DNA from: Rhizobium sp. 16-449-1b
GTDB lineage: Bacteria > Pseudomonadota > Alphaproteobacteria > Rhizobiales > Rhizobiaceae
Direction: 5' to 3'
DNA length: 64,000 bases
Assembly (NCBI RefSeq): GCF_017741935.1
Contig: NZ_JAGHMH010000006.1
Coordinates: 124,001 to 188,000 of the forward strand
Below, piece after piece: positions 19,107 to 27,915 of the stretch. A program made the position numbers and the translations under genes. The notes beneath the pieces are model-generated. The model did not search any database and was not told the DNA's origin. It saw only the letters and a program-made list of their open reading frames with translations. The stretch's first letter is position 1; each line of letters starts with the position of its first letter.

Positions 19107-19146
19107 TTGCAACGTGTTGCAACCAAAAGACGATATACTGTATATT
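19107..19146 (+). promoter_or_regulatory. Promoter candidate with two inverted repeats
   Basis: An AT-rich stretch between divergent topA and the 59-codon gene. TTGCAAC-GT-GTTGCAA (19107-19122) is a perfect two-arm repeat whose right arm could serve as -35. With an 18-bp spacer, TATATT (19141-19146) could be the -10. A second repeat ATATAC-T-GTATAT covers the -10. This suggests a repressor-controlled promoter, but no regulator can be named. Confidence 0.4.
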
Positions 19147-19233
19147 GCAATTTCTGATTATTGCGATATCGTTTTTCGCGTGTAGTTCAGGCTGCGACGA
19201 TCAACCCTTCCCAGTTGGGGCGCGAGTGCTTTC

Positions 19234-19413
19234 ATGACGGCTAAGTACGCAAAGAAGGATACCGGCCGATCCGGCTCCCGCGAGAACATTGCCTTCATCC
19301 GCCAGATGCTCGCCGAGTTGCGTCAGGTGGCGGAAAAGGAAAAGGCCGACATGCTCTGCTATCTGATCGAGATGGCATATGTCGAAGCCGGCGATCTCCA
19401 AGCTCGTATGTAA
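19234..19413 (+). CDS. Conserved-looking 59-residue protein
   Basis: It starts MTAKYAKKDTGRSGSRENIA and ends GDLQARM. A basic Gly/Ser-rich N-terminus is followed by a long amphipathic helix (IRQMLAELRQVAEKEKADMLCYLIEMAYVEAG) typical of a small soluble protein or subunit-interaction helix. The codon use looks like its neighbours. It is the only rightward gene in the pyrB-rnr region, and the palindrome-rich promoter candidate lies about 90-130 bases upstream. The ribosome-binding site is weak. I recall similar unnamed proteins in rhizobia but know no function. Confidence 0.65.
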   Translation: MTAKYAKKDTGRSGSRENIAFIRQMLAELRQVAEKEKADMLCYLIEMAYVEAGDLQARM

Positions 19414-19451
19414 TTGGCTAGCCCGGATGTAACTCGCCCATATGTAAGTCG

Positions 19452-20600
19452 TCACACCTCCATTGCAATGGACACCATCCCGCCGGGGTGCCGGTGCAGC
19501 CGCCCGGCGATGTCGAGCTCCAAAAGCACGAGATAGACGGCCGAGGCGCTGAGCTCCGTGTGCCGGATGATATCGTCGATCTCCACGGGTGTTGGCCCGA
19601 GCGCGTCGACGATGCGAGCCCTGTCGGTCTCATCAGGCGGCAGCAGCGACGATCCGCCGCCGCGTTCCGGCTCTTCGGCAAGCGGTGCGGTAAACAGGTC
19701 GAGCTGTGATAGCGGCGCAAGCGCGCTGATCACATCATCGGGCGCGGTCACGATCATCGCGCCATCCTTCAGCAGCCCGTTGGTGCCGTGGCATCGTGGA
19801 TCGAGCGGCGAGCCGGGCACCGCGAAGACCAGCCTGCCGAACTCGCCGGCGAGCCGCGCGGTGATCAGCGAGCCGGAGCGCGTCGCTGCTTCCACCACCA
19901 CCGTCCCAAGCGAGATGCCGGCGATCAGCCTGTTGCGTCTCGGAAAGTCACGCGCCCGCGGCTCCCAGCCAAATGGCATTTCGCTGACGGCTAGGCCGTT
20001 GCCGTTCCAGATCTCTTCGAGTAGTCCGGCATTTTCGGGAGGGTAGGGCTGATCCAGCCCGCCGGCCATGGCCGCGATCGTGCCGGTGTCGAGGCTGGCG
20101 CGATGGGCTGCGGTATCGATGCCGCGCGCAAGGCCGGAGATAACAGCATAGCCGACGCGCCCGCATTCTCTCGCGATCATCGCCGCGAACTTCGCGCCCG
20201 AAATCGAGGCGTTGCGCGAGCCGACGATGCCGACGGCCGGCTGCGCCGTTGCCGCGAGATTTCCTTTTACCGCCAGCAGAGGCGGCGCTCCGTCGATCTG
20301 CTTGAGCGCCTGCGGGTATTCCGGCTCGCCGATGCCGACAAAGCGGGCGCCGAACCTGTGGGCCGCGTCGAGCTCCTTCAGCGCTTCGCTCTCGGTGGCG
20401 ATGCGGATCGCGCGTGTCGCTCCACCGCGTGCCGAAAGGCCGGGCAGGGCGGCAAGCGCTGCTTCCGCAGAACCGAAATGATTGATGAGATCGCGAAAGG
20501 TAGCCGGGCCGACATTGTCGGAGCGGATGAGACGCAACCAGGCAATCCTTTGCCTGTCCGTCAGCGCAATTCCTTTTGGCCTTGCGCTGCGTGCGTCCAT
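19452..20600 (-). CDS. dprA: DNA-processing protein DprA
   Basis: A 382-residue protein: an N-terminal SAM-like helical part (NVGPATFRDLINHFGSAEAAL), then the Rossmann-fold DprA core with GIVGSRNAS near 130, ISGLARGIDTAAH near 160, and RSGSLITARLAGEFGR near 250. A C-terminal winged helix follows (VEIDDIIRHTELSASAVYLVL). DprA loads RecA onto incoming single-stranded DNA. It starts 5 bases downstream of the plsY stop. Its presence does not prove natural competence, since it is widespread in rhizobia. Confidence 0.93.
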   Translation of the reverse strand: MDARSARPKGIALTDRQRIAWLRLIRSDNVGPATFRDLINHFGSAEAALAALPGLSARGGATRAIRIATESEALKELDAAHRFGARFVGIGEPEYPQALKQIDGAPPLLAVKGNLAATAQPAVGIVGSRNASISGAKFAAMIARECGRVGYAVISGLARGIDTAAHRASLDTGTIAAMAGGLDQPYPPENAGLLEEIWNGNGLAVSEMPFGWEPRARDFPRRNRLIAGISLGTVVVEAATRSGSLITARLAGEFGRLVFAVPGSPLDPRCHGTNGLLKDGAMIVTAPDDVISALAPLSQLDLFTAPLAEEPERGGGSSLLPPDETDRARIVDALGPTPVEIDDIIRHTELSASAVYLVLLELDIAGRLHRHPGGMVSIAMEV

Positions 20601-20605
20601 CTATC

Positions 20606-21226
20606 CTATCCCTTTGCCCCGATCTTGCTTTCCGTGCCGCTCATAAGACGGCTGATATTGGCCTTGTGCTTCCAGTAGGAGATCACGGTCATGATCGCCA
20701 TGATCGCTGCAACCTTCTCTGCACCCAGTATCCACAATGCAACCGGAATGACAAGCATTGCAACCAGTGCGGAAAGAGAAGAATAACGGGTCAAAAAAGC
20801 AACGCCGAGCCAGACCGCAGCGAAGCCAAGAACCATCAGCGGTGCGACGCCGAGCAACGTGCCGATATAGGTGGCGACACCCTTGCCGCCCTTGAAGCCG
20901 ATCCAGACCGGGAAGAGGTGGCCGATGAAGGCGAAGAAGCCGGCGATGACGGCAGCTTCCGGGCCGAAGAAGTAGGAGACGATCCATGCCGCCGCCGATG
21001 CCTTCAGCGCGTCCAGCAGCAGCGTCGCCGCCGCCAGCTTCTTGTTGCCGGTTCGAAGAACGTTGGTCGCGCCGATATTGCCCGAGCCGATGCTGCGCAC
21101 GTCGCCGAGACCGGCCGCGCGTGTCAAAATCAGCCCGAACGGAATGGAGCCCAGCAGATAGCCGATGGCGGCGGCCGCCAGCGCGATTTGCCAGGTGATC
21201 TGCCACGTCATGAGATCAGCGCCCAT
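20606..21226 (-). CDS. plsY: Acyl-phosphate:glycerol-3-phosphate acyltransferase PlsY
   Basis: A polytopic membrane enzyme of 206 residues that makes lysophosphatidic acid from acyl phosphate and glycerol 3-phosphate. The family motifs are present: [12 protein letters not shown] near 19, [15 protein letters not shown] near 40-54, and [12 protein letters not shown] near 108-119, the glycine-rich substrate site. It lies between the dihydroorotase homologue and dprA in a tight leftward run, as in other rhizobia. ATG six codons downstream is an alternative start. Confidence 0.93.
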   Translation of the reverse strand: MGADLMTWQITWQIALAAAAIGYLLGSIPFGLILTRAAGLGDVRSIGSGNIGATNVLRTGNKKLAAATLLLDALKASAAAWIVSYFFGPEAAVIAGFFAFIGHLFPVWIGFKGGKGVATYIGTLLGVAPLMVLGFAAVWLGVAFLTRYSSLSALVAMLVIPVALWILGAEKVAAIMAIMTVISYWKHKANISRLMSGTESKIGAKG

Positions 21227-21244
21227 GTTCCCCCACTTGTCTTC

Positions 21245-22534
21245 TTATAATGTATGCACGCACTGGCCGGCGACATAGGTCGCGACCGCACGTCCGCTGA
21301 AGCGCGCGTCTTCGAACGGCGTGTTCTTCGAGCGCGAGAGAAGCATGTCCTTGGCGACAATCCAAGGCTCTTCGAGATCGATCAGCACGATATCCGCCTT
21401 GGCGCCGGGCTTCAGCGTACCGGCATCAAGACCGAAGATCTGCGCCGGCCGCGTCGACATGGCATCGATCAGGCGCATCAGCGTCACATGCCCGCTGTGG
21501 TGCAGGCGAAGGGCTGCCGCCAGCATGGTCTCGAGACCGACAGCACCGTCGGCAGCCTCGCCGAAGGGCAGGCGCTTGGTGTCGACGTCCTGCGGGTCGT
21601 GCGAGGAGACGATGATGTCGATCGCCCCGCGGGCCAGCGCATCCACCATCGCAACGCGGTCGTCTTCCGAGCGCAGCGGCGGATAGAGCTTGAAGAAGGT
21701 GCGGTACTCGCCGATGTCGTTTTCGTTGAGCGCGAGATTGTTGATCGAGATGCCGCAGGTGACAGTCGCGCCACGGCTCTTCGCCAATTCGATCGCCTCG
21801 ACGGATTCGGGCACCGAGATCATCGCCGCGTGGTACTTGCCGCGCGTCAGCTTGGCGATACGCAGGTCCCGCTCCAGCGGGATCAGTTCGGTCTCGCGCG
21901 GGATGCCGCTGAGGCCGAGCCAGCTTGCGAACAGCCCCTCGTTCATGACGCCGCTGGCGGCCAGATGCTCGTCGCGCGTTTCGCAGGAGATCACAGCGCC
22001 GAATTCGCGCGCATAGGTCATCACCCGGCGCAGAACCTGCGCGTCGTGGATGCTGGAGCGGCCGTCGGTGAAGGCCACCGCGCCGGCTTCCATCAGCATG
22101 CCGATCTCGCTCATCTCCTCGCCGGCGAGACCCTTGGTAATCGCCGCTGCCGGATAGACGTTGACCAGCGCCTTGTCGCGCGCGGTCTTCTTCACGAACT
22201 CCACCAGCGCGATGTCGTCGATCACGGGATCGGTATCCGGCATCATGATGATCGAGGTCACGCCGCCTGCGGCCGCAGCCCGGCTGGCCGATTCGATCGT
22301 CTCGCGATGCTCGGCCCCAGGCTCGCCGATATGGACGCGCGCATCGACGAGACCGGGCGCTGCGACAAGCCCGTTGCAGTCGCGCACCGTCGCGCCTGCG
22401 GGCACGGCCTCGTTCAGGGCATCCTTGCCGGAAGCGACGATCACGCCGTCCTTGACGACGATCGCGCCGACCTCGTCGAGATTGCGCGATGGGTCGATGA
22501 TGCGAACGTTCTTGAAGACGATCGAGTTGCTCAT
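21245..22534 (-). CDS. pyrC: Dihydroorotase homologue, probably non-catalytic (PyrC'/PyrX type)
   Basis: A 429-residue amidohydrolase-fold protein aligning end to end with class I dihydroorotases. The key residues are altered. The first metal motif HxHLREPG reads RVHIGEPG (Arg66 for His, Gly70 for the substrate Arg). The third His position is Cys184, NHLL reads NNLA (Asn266), and the catalytic TDHAPH reads SSHDPQ (Ser311 for Asp). Almost all zinc ligands are therefore gone. From known biology of Pseudomonas PyrC', such proteins form an inactive scaffold for aspartate carbamoyltransferase. It overlaps the pyrB stop by 4 bases (ATGA), supporting partnership. A catalytic dihydroorotase should exist elsewhere. 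Confidence 0.85.
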   Translation of the reverse strand: MSNSIVFKNVRIIDPSRNLDEVGAIVVKDGVIVASGKDALNEAVPAGATVRDCNGLVAAPGLVDARVHIGEPGAEHRETIESASRAAAAGGVTSIIMMPDTDPVIDDIALVEFVKKTARDKALVNVYPAAAITKGLAGEEMSEIGMLMEAGAVAFTDGRSSIHDAQVLRRVMTYAREFGAVISCETRDEHLAASGVMNEGLFASWLGLSGIPRETELIPLERDLRIAKLTRGKYHAAMISVPESVEAIELAKSRGATVTCGISINNLALNENDIGEYRTFFKLYPPLRSEDDRVAMVDALARGAIDIIVSSHDPQDVDTKRLPFGEAADGAVGLETMLAAALRLHHSGHVTLMRLIDAMSTRPAQIFGLDAGTLKPGAKADIVLIDLEEPWIVAKDMLLSRSKNTPFEDARFSGRAVATYVAGQCVHTL

Positions 22535-23487
22535 GCGCCGGCTCCTTCGCTGCGGGGACCCTGGTTCTGCGAGATCAGCAGCGTTTCCATGACAGCCATG
22601 CGTACGGCGACACCCATTTCGACCTGTTCGGCGATCACGCTCTGCGGCCCGTCCGCGACCTCGGACGCGATTTCCACCCCGCGGTTCATCGGCCCCGGGT
22701 GCATGACCAGCGCATCCTCCTTCGCCGCCTTCAGCGTTTCCGCGTCCAGCCCGTAGAAGTGGAAGTATTCGCGCACCGACGGCACGAAGGCGCCGGACAT
22801 GCGCTCGCGCTGCAGCCGGAGCATCATGACGACGTCGGCGTCCTTCAGGCCTTCCTTCATCGAATGGAAGACCTCGACGCCCATGTCGGCGATCCCGGCC
22901 GGAAGGAGCGTCGCCGGCGCTACGACGCGAACCCTGGCGCCCATGGCGTTGAGGAGCAGGATGTTCGAGCGCGCCACGCGCGAGTGCAGCACGTCACCGC
23001 AGATGGCGACGATGATGCGCGAGAGCTTGCCCTTGGCGCGGCGGATCGTCAGCGCGTCGAGCAGCGCCTGCGTCGGATGCTCATGTTGGCCGTCGCCGGC
23101 ATTGACCACGGAGCAGGAGACCTTCTGCGCGAGAAGGGCCGCTGCGCCCGCGCTGGAGTGCCTGATAACAAGCACGTCGGGGCGCATCGCGTTCAGCGTC
23201 ATCACCGTGTCGATCAGCGTTTCGCCCTTCTTTACCGAGGAATTGCCGACCGACATGTTCATCACGTCGGCGCCGAGGCGCTTGCCGGCGAGCTCGAAGG
23301 AGGCCTGCGTGCGGGTGGATGCCTCGAAAAACAGATTGATCTGCGTCAAACCTCTAAGGGTCGACGTCTTTTTCTCTCGCTGTCGACTGATCTTGACGGC
23401 CTCGTCGGCCTTGTCGAGGAGAAAGGTGATATCCTGCTCTGTGAGCCCTTTGATACCGATGAGGTGGCGGTGGGGAAAGAAGACCAT
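22531..23487 (-). CDS. pyrB: Aspartate carbamoyltransferase catalytic subunit
   Basis: A 318-residue enzyme for the first committed step of pyrimidine synthesis, carbamoyl phosphate plus aspartate to carbamoyl aspartate. The carbamoyl-phosphate loop [31 protein letters not shown] and MHPGPMNRG are all intact, so it should be active. It heads the leftward run pyrB - dihydroorotase homologue - plsY - dprA, with an ATGA overlap to the second gene. No regulatory subunit PyrI is adjacent, consistent with the PyrB-PyrC' type of holoenzyme. Confidence 0.95.
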   Translation of the reverse strand: MVFFPHRHLIGIKGLTEQDITFLLDKADEAVKISRQREKKTSTLRGLTQINLFFEASTRTQASFELAGKRLGADVMNMSVGNSSVKKGETLIDTVMTLNAMRPDVLVIRHSSAGAAALLAQKVSCSVVNAGDGQHEHPTQALLDALTIRRAKGKLSRIIVAICGDVLHSRVARSNILLLNAMGARVRVVAPATLLPAGIADMGVEVFHSMKEGLKDADVVMMLRLQRERMSGAFVPSVREYFHFYGLDAETLKAAKEDALVMHPGPMNRGVEIASEVADGPQSVIAEQVEMGVAVRMAVMETLLISQNQGPRSEGAGA

Positions 23488-23663
23488 GAACCTGCCTCTA
23501 TGCTGTCGTCAGCGGCTCTATAAAGAGTGCGTGCGGCGGCGGCAAGCATGCGCTGTGGGCAAACCGCGCTGTCCCCCTGCAATTTTGTCGCAATTGGGCT
23601 AAAGCACAAGGAGTGCCAAACTTCCGGTTTCCCTTTGCCCGCCTCATACTCTAGAAGCGATTC

Positions 23664-25313
23664 ATGACATCCGCTGAAGAAAAACTCGCCGAACTCAACC
23701 AGCCGAGCCTGTGGTCCGGCATCAACGCCTACAGGTCCGATCCGCTGATCGTCGACCTCACTGGTGCGTTGCCGCGCGGCATTCGCGATGATCTCGACAA
23801 TATGGGCCGTTACGTCACCTCGCCGGAAGCACAGGAACTGGCGCGCATGGCAAACCAGGGTGTGCCGCAGCTGCGCACCCACGGTCCGCGCGGCGAACGG
23901 CTGGATGTCGTGGAATTTCACCCGGCCTGGCACGCGCTGATGCGCCGCTCCATGTCCGTTGGTCTTCATTCGTCTGTGTGGGATCCGCAGGCCGATGCCG
24001 AGGCGAAGGACCAGGCGCACAAGATCCGCGCCGCCCGCTTCTATCTGTCGTCGCAGCTCGAGACCGGCCATCTCTGCCCGATCACCATGACGAGCGCGTC
24101 CGTCGCCGCTCTCTCCGCATCGCCCGCCGTCCAGAAGGACTGGGCGCCGAGGATCCTGTCGCGCAAATACGATTCGGCCAACAAGCCGGCCATGCAGAAA
24201 TCCGCCGTCACCATCGGCATGGGCATGACCGAAAAGCAGGGCGGCACCGATGTCCGCTCCAACACGACGTCTGCCGAAAAGGTCAGCGAGGGCATCTACC
24301 GCCTGTCGGGCCACAAGTGGTTCATGTCGGCACCGATGAGCGACGCCTTCATCATGCTGGCACAGACCAAGGAAGGCATGGGCTGCTTCCTGGTACCGCG
24401 TCTGCTCGAAGACGGATCGGCCAACGGCCTGCAGTTCCAGCGCCTCAAGGACAAGGTCGGCAACCGCTCGAACGCCTCGTCCGAGGTCGAATTCAGCGAT
24501 ACGTTCGGCTTCTTGCTCGGTGGCCCGGATGCAGGCGTTCGCACCATTCTCGACATGGTCACGCTGACGCGTCTCGATTGCGCGCTGGCATCATCCGGCA
24601 TCATGCGCGCCTCGCTGGCCGAGGCCGTGCACCACACCCGTGGCCGCAGCGTCTTCGGCAAGATGCTGGTCAGCCAGCCCATCATGACCCGCGTGCTTGC
24701 CGACATGGCGCTCGACGTCGCTGCGGCGACAGCGCTCTCCTTCCGTCTTGCCGACGCCTTCGACCGCGCGCGCGGCAGCGCGGAAGAGGCGGCCTATGCC
24801 CGCGTCATGACGCCGGTTGCAAAATACTGGTGCTGCAAGATCGCGCCCGCGCTCATCTATGAAGCGATGGAGTGCATCGGCGGCAGCGGCTATATCGAGG
24901 AACGCCCGATCGCGCGTCATTACCGCGAGGCGCCGGTGAATGCGATCTGGGAAGGCTCGGGCAACGTCATGGCGCTCGATGTCTTGCGTATCCTGAACCG
25001 CGGCAAGGATCTCTTCGAGACCGTCTTCGCAGGCCTTGTGCGGGATCTCGGCCCGGCCGGCAAGAAGACCATCGACGTGCTCCGCGCCGCCATGGCGCTC
25101 TGCGAACGCGACGAGGGCGCCGCCCGCCTGCTCGTCGAGCAGCTGGCGCTCGCGGCGGGTGCTGCCGAGCTCTATCGTTTGGGGGCAGGGCGCATCGCCG
25201 ATGCCTTCATCGAAACCCGTCTCGCCGGCGGCTGGCGCTCCACCTACGGCATGCTCGATAGCCGCTTCGACGCCAGCTATATCGTCGATCTCCTCTATCC
25301 GCCGGCATCCTGA
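23664..25313 (+). CDS. aidB: AidB-type acyl-CoA dehydrogenase family protein
   Basis: A 549-residue flavoprotein of the acyl-CoA dehydrogenase superfamily with the extra N-terminal segment (TPHGPRG-like RTHGPRGERLDVVEFHP, about 73-90) of the AidB branch. Further AidB-like features are GMGMTEKQGGTDVRSN near 190 and the C-terminal MECIGGSGYIEERPIARHYREAPV-type FAD-contact region near 400. In E. coli AidB is part of the adaptive response to alkylation and binds DNA. It is divergent from pyrB, and its stop overlaps the start of a GNAT gene by one base (TGATG), implying co-translation. The flavin chemistry is inferred from the family. Confidence 0.88.
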   Translation: MTSAEEKLAELNQPSLWSGINAYRSDPLIVDLTGALPRGIRDDLDNMGRYVTSPEAQELARMANQGVPQLRTHGPRGERLDVVEFHPAWHALMRRSMSVGLHSSVWDPQADAEAKDQAHKIRAARFYLSSQLETGHLCPITMTSASVAALSASPAVQKDWAPRILSRKYDSANKPAMQKSAVTIGMGMTEKQGGTDVRSNTTSAEKVSEGIYRLSGHKWFMSAPMSDAFIMLAQTKEGMGCFLVPRLLEDGSANGLQFQRLKDKVGNRSNASSEVEFSDTFGFLLGGPDAGVRTILDMVTLTRLDCALASSGIMRASLAEAVHHTRGRSVFGKMLVSQPIMTRVLADMALDVAAATALSFRLADAFDRARGSAEEAAYARVMTPVAKYWCCKIAPALIYEAMECIGGSGYIEERPIARHYREAPVNAIWEGSGNVMALDVLRILNRGKDLFETVFAGLVRDLGPAGKKTIDVLRAAMALCERDEGAARLLVEQLALAAGAAELYRLGAGRIADAFIETRLAGGWRSTYGMLDSRFDASYIVDLLYPPAS

Positions 25314-25933
25314 TGACGACAACGCTGCGCCGCGCGCGCCTCGACGATCTCGATCAGATATACAACATCTCGCTGATCACGGGCGACGCAGGCAAGGACG
25401 CAACGTCACTGCATGGTGACGGCAAGCTCATCGGCCACATCTATTCCGCGCCCTACGTGACGCTCAGCCCTGAAACGGCCTTCGTTGCCGAGGATGCCGA
25501 AGGTGTCGCCGGCTATATCGTCGGTGTCTACGATACGCTGGCCTTTCAGGCCCAACTCGAACGCGACTGGTGGCCGGCGCTGCGCAGCGCCTACCCGGAC
25601 CCGCAAGGCGACCCCGACCTCTGGAATGCCGACGAGAAACGCATTGCCGCGATCCATCATCCGTCGTCGGCGCCAGTGGCCATCATCGAGGCCTTCCCCG
25701 CTCATATCCATATGAACCTGCTGTCGCGTCTGCGCGGGCAGGGGATGGGAACGAAGTTGCTCGACCTGTGGCTCTCGCAGGCAAGAGGCGCCGGCGTGAA
25801 ATCCGTGCATCTCGGCGCCAGCGCAACGAATGCCAATGGCATCGGCTTCTGGGGCTCGCGCGGCTTCGCGCGCCTCGGGCCACCGCTCGCTGAACCATCC
25901 GAGCGCACCGTCTGGTTCGGCCAGACGCTCTGA
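25313..25933 (+). CDS. GNAT-family N-acetyltransferase
   Basis: A 206-residue protein with the acetyl-CoA-binding motif RGQGMGTKLLDLWL (about 142-155) and a C-terminal ATNANGIGFWGSRGF acceptor-fold segment. The region GYIVGVYDTLAFQAQLERDWWPALR is typical of the glycoside/protein O-GlcNAcase-linked GNAT group. The substrate is unknown. It starts inside the aidB stop codon and is followed directly by a hairpin, so aidB and this gene form a closed two-gene unit. Confidence 0.82.
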   Translation: MTTTLRRARLDDLDQIYNISLITGDAGKDATSLHGDGKLIGHIYSAPYVTLSPETAFVAEDAEGVAGYIVGVYDTLAFQAQLERDWWPALRSAYPDPQGDPDLWNADEKRIAAIHHPSSAPVAIIEAFPAHIHMNLLSRLRGQGMGTKLLDLWLSQARGAGVKSVHLGASATNANGIGFWGSRGFARLGPPLAEPSERTVWFGQTL

Positions 25934-25936
25934 TCG

Positions 25937-25956
25937 ATGTCGCCGCTCGGCGACAT
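25937..25956 (+). terminator. Hairpin after the aidB-GNAT unit
   Basis: Perfect 9-bp inverted repeat ATGTCGCCG / CGGCGACAT with a 2-base spacer, 3 bases after the stop. No T-run follows. Confidence 0.45.
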
Positions 25957-26035
25957 TCGACTGCCCGCCGCGAATGGCCTGAAAACAATCCACAATCTTT
26001 CAAGGGGTTCGCCGTTGCCGGTTGGGGGCGGTGTT

Positions 26036-26055
26036 GTTACTCACCGATGAGTGAC
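26036..26055 (+). promoter_or_regulatory. Operator candidate of the TetR regulator
   Basis: GTTACTCA-CCGA-TGAGTGAC is an 8-bp inverted repeat with one mismatch, 20 bases before the start of the tetR-family gene. Its size and position fit an autoregulatory TetR operator. Confidence 0.5.
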
Positions 26056-26075
26056 ACACAAAATCCGAGTCCCTG

Positions 26076-26738
26076 ATGCTGAATGACCCCATGCCTTTGA
26101 CCCCCATCGCGAGCGCACCGCAGGCCGAACCGGAAAAGCGTGTGCGTGACCGTGGCGCGACTGAAAAGGCGATCCTCAACGCCGCCAAGGCGCTGCTTGC
26201 GGAAGAGGGGTTCCAGAATTTCGGCATCAACGCCGTGGCGCGCAAGGCCGGCTGCGACAAGCAGCTGATCTATCGCTACTACGGCGGTCTGAATGGTCTT
26301 GTCGACGCGATCGGCGCCGATCTCGGCACCTGGGTGAAGGACCGCATTCCCGAGGATACGGGCGGCATGTTCCTGCTGACCTACGGCGACCTGATGGAGC
26401 GCCTGTCTCTGCTCTTCCTCCAGGCACTACGTGACGATCCGCTGATGCGCCGCATCGTCGCCTGGGAGGTCTCCGAAAACACAGAGCAGGTGCGGAGGCT
26501 CTCGGAAGCTCGCTCCAAGGCTCTGGCCACATGGCTGGAGCGCATGCGCGGCTCGCTGACGCCGCCCAAGGGCGTCGATGCCGTCGCCGTGAACGCGATT
26601 CTGATCGCCGCCATCCAGCATATCGTCCTTTCGGCGTCAGCCGGCGGGCAGTGCGCCGGCCTGGCGCTGAAGGCATCGAAGGATTGGGAAAAGGCGGAGC
26701 AGGCGCTGAAACGCATCGTTCGCGGCGTTTACGGCTGA
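26076..26738 (+). CDS. TetR/AcrR family transcriptional regulator
   Basis: A 220-residue regulator. The N-terminal helix-turn-helix region runs from AILNAAKALLAEEGFQNFGI to CDKQLIYRYYGG (about residues 29-72), the canonical TetR DNA-binding domain. The remaining helical part would bind a ligand. An inverted repeat directly before the start suggests autorepression. It is followed by small membrane-protein genes after a 124-base gap and preceded by the aidB unit, but control of either is only a guess. ATG at codon 6 is a possible alternative start. Confidence 0.88.
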   Translation: MLNDPMPLTPIASAPQAEPEKRVRDRGATEKAILNAAKALLAEEGFQNFGINAVARKAGCDKQLIYRYYGGLNGLVDAIGADLGTWVKDRIPEDTGGMFLLTYGDLMERLSLLFLQALRDDPLMRRIVAWEVSENTEQVRRLSEARSKALATWLERMRGSLTPPKGVDAVAVNAILIAAIQHIVLSASAGGQCAGLALKASKDWEKAEQALKRIVRGVYG

Positions 26739-26862
26739 TCGGCCCTAAACTTTCCCACAGCCTCCCGCTTGGCCGTTAACCTTAACAAATGGTTTACGTT
26801 GCGCCAGAGTGTTTAAGAAGTCAGGTTACCGGGCAGTTTCAAAGTTTGAGTTGTCTGAAACC

Positions 26863-27036
26863 ATGCGAACCAAAATCGCGAGAATCATGTTCCTTGTTGC
26901 CGCGATGATGTTCTTTGCCGTGCTCGCGCTCGATATAGCGGTGCCGGCCGTCGTTCTGGGTTTGATGGCATTATCGACATGGCTGGTCTCGCTTGATCTG
27001 CCATTCGCAAAGCGACAAAGAGGGGCGACCGCATGA
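26863..27036 (+). CDS. 57-residue membrane protein
   Basis: Starts MRTKIARIMFLVAAMMFF; two closely spaced hydrophobic helices are followed by a basic tail [14 protein letters not shown] 18 codons upstream would lengthen it, but those residues look non-membrane and lack support. It overlaps the next gene by 4 bases (ATGA), so the pair is translated together. About 65-85 bases upstream, TTAA-N7-TTTA (26782-26796) resembles a CtrA site with one mismatch. The function is unknown. Confidence 0.6.
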   Translation: MRTKIARIMFLVAAMMFFAVLALDIAVPAVVLGLMALSTWLVSLDLPFAKRQRGATA

Positions 27037-27365
27037 AGTGGTTCCTGATCTTCTGGGCCGGTCCGATTGTGTTTCTGGCAGGCTGGTACTGGCTATCCTA
27101 CTACGACATGAGCTTCGGCATCTTCATGCTCACGCGCCAGGCCCATGACCTGACCTTCCAGGTCTACGCCAATATTCTGGGCATTCCCGCCGAAACCATC
27201 CCGCCGCTGGTCGCCCGCGCAGTCGTGGTCGACAGCCTCGTGGTGTTCGCCATCATGGCCTTCCGCAGACGCAAGAAGATCGCCGCCTGGTGGCGGGGAC
27301 GTCAGGCGTCCGGTTCTTCGAGCGCTGCCCTTCCAAGCAAGGACAGCCTGTCCAGAGCGCCCTGA
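27033..27365 (+). CDS. Two-helix membrane protein (DUF6105-like)
   Basis: A 110-residue protein with a hydrophobic N-terminal helix ([19 protein letters not shown]), a soluble middle part ([20 protein letters not shown]), a second helix ([14 protein letters not shown]) and a basic tail. It resembles an alphaproteobacterial family I recall as DUF6105. It is coupled to the preceding small gene by a 4-base overlap. Its last 21 codons overlap the 3' end of ruvX on the opposite strand, an unusual tail-to-tail overlap of 64 bases. Confidence 0.7.
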   Translation: MKWFLIFWAGPIVFLAGWYWLSYYDMSFGIFMLTRQAHDLTFQVYANILGIPAETIPPLVARAVVVDSLVVFAIMAFRRRKKIAAWWRGRQASGSSSAALPSKDSLSRAP

Positions 27366-27796
27366 AGAATGAAGCTCGCGGCCGCCGAATCGATGCGTTC
27401 GGCCCGCTTGGCGCGTGACACGTCCATCTCCAGCAGGGCCCGCTCGGCGGCAACGGTCGACAGCCGCTCATCCCAGTAGACGAAGGGCAGGGCCGTCTTC
27501 TGCTCCATGTTGCGTACAAATGCGCGCGTGGCCTGAACGCGCGGACCAGCCGAACCGTCCATATTCATGGGCAGGCCGATGACGAAGGCCGCGACTTTCT
27601 CTTTGTCCGCGAAGCTCAGAAGCACCTCGGCATCGATGGTGAATTTCTCGCGCTTGATGACCGGACGGGGTGTCGAGAATCGCCGGCCGAGATCTGACAT
27701 GGAAAGCCCGATCGTCTTGGTGCCGAGGTCGAGACCGGCGATTGCCTGTCCCGGCTGAAGGGTCGCCGCCAGTTTCTCGATCGTCAGCACCGTCAT
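27302..27796 (-). CDS. ruvX: Putative Holliday junction resolvase / pre-16S rRNA nuclease YqgF
   Basis: A 164-residue RNase H-like protein. The first acidic motif is [15 protein letters not shown] near 20-34, the middle region is [15 protein letters not shown], and [11 protein letters not shown] lies near 108. The final acidic residue lies in [13 protein letters not shown] near 134-146. The length matches YqgF/RuvX. It is named as a Holliday junction resolvase but is best known in E. coli for 16S rRNA 5'-end maturation. Its 3' end overlaps the convergent membrane-protein gene. Confidence 0.92.
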   Translation of the reverse strand: MTVLTIEKLAATLQPGQAIAGLDLGTKTIGLSMSDLGRRFSTPRPVIKREKFTIDAEVLLSFADKEKVAAFVIGLPMNMDGSAGPRVQATRAFVRNMEQKTALPFVYWDERLSTVAAERALLEMDVSRAKRAERIDSAAASFILQGALDRLSLLGRAALEEPDA

Positions 27797-27915
27797 CGTC
27801 GTTTCATCCCGTCAAAAGAAATTGAAGCCTCGACCGCTTTTCTTTGCGGCGGTATCGGTTATCTCCATACCCATCGAAACAGGCTTTTGCATCACTTAAT
27901 AAAAGGACAGATTTC

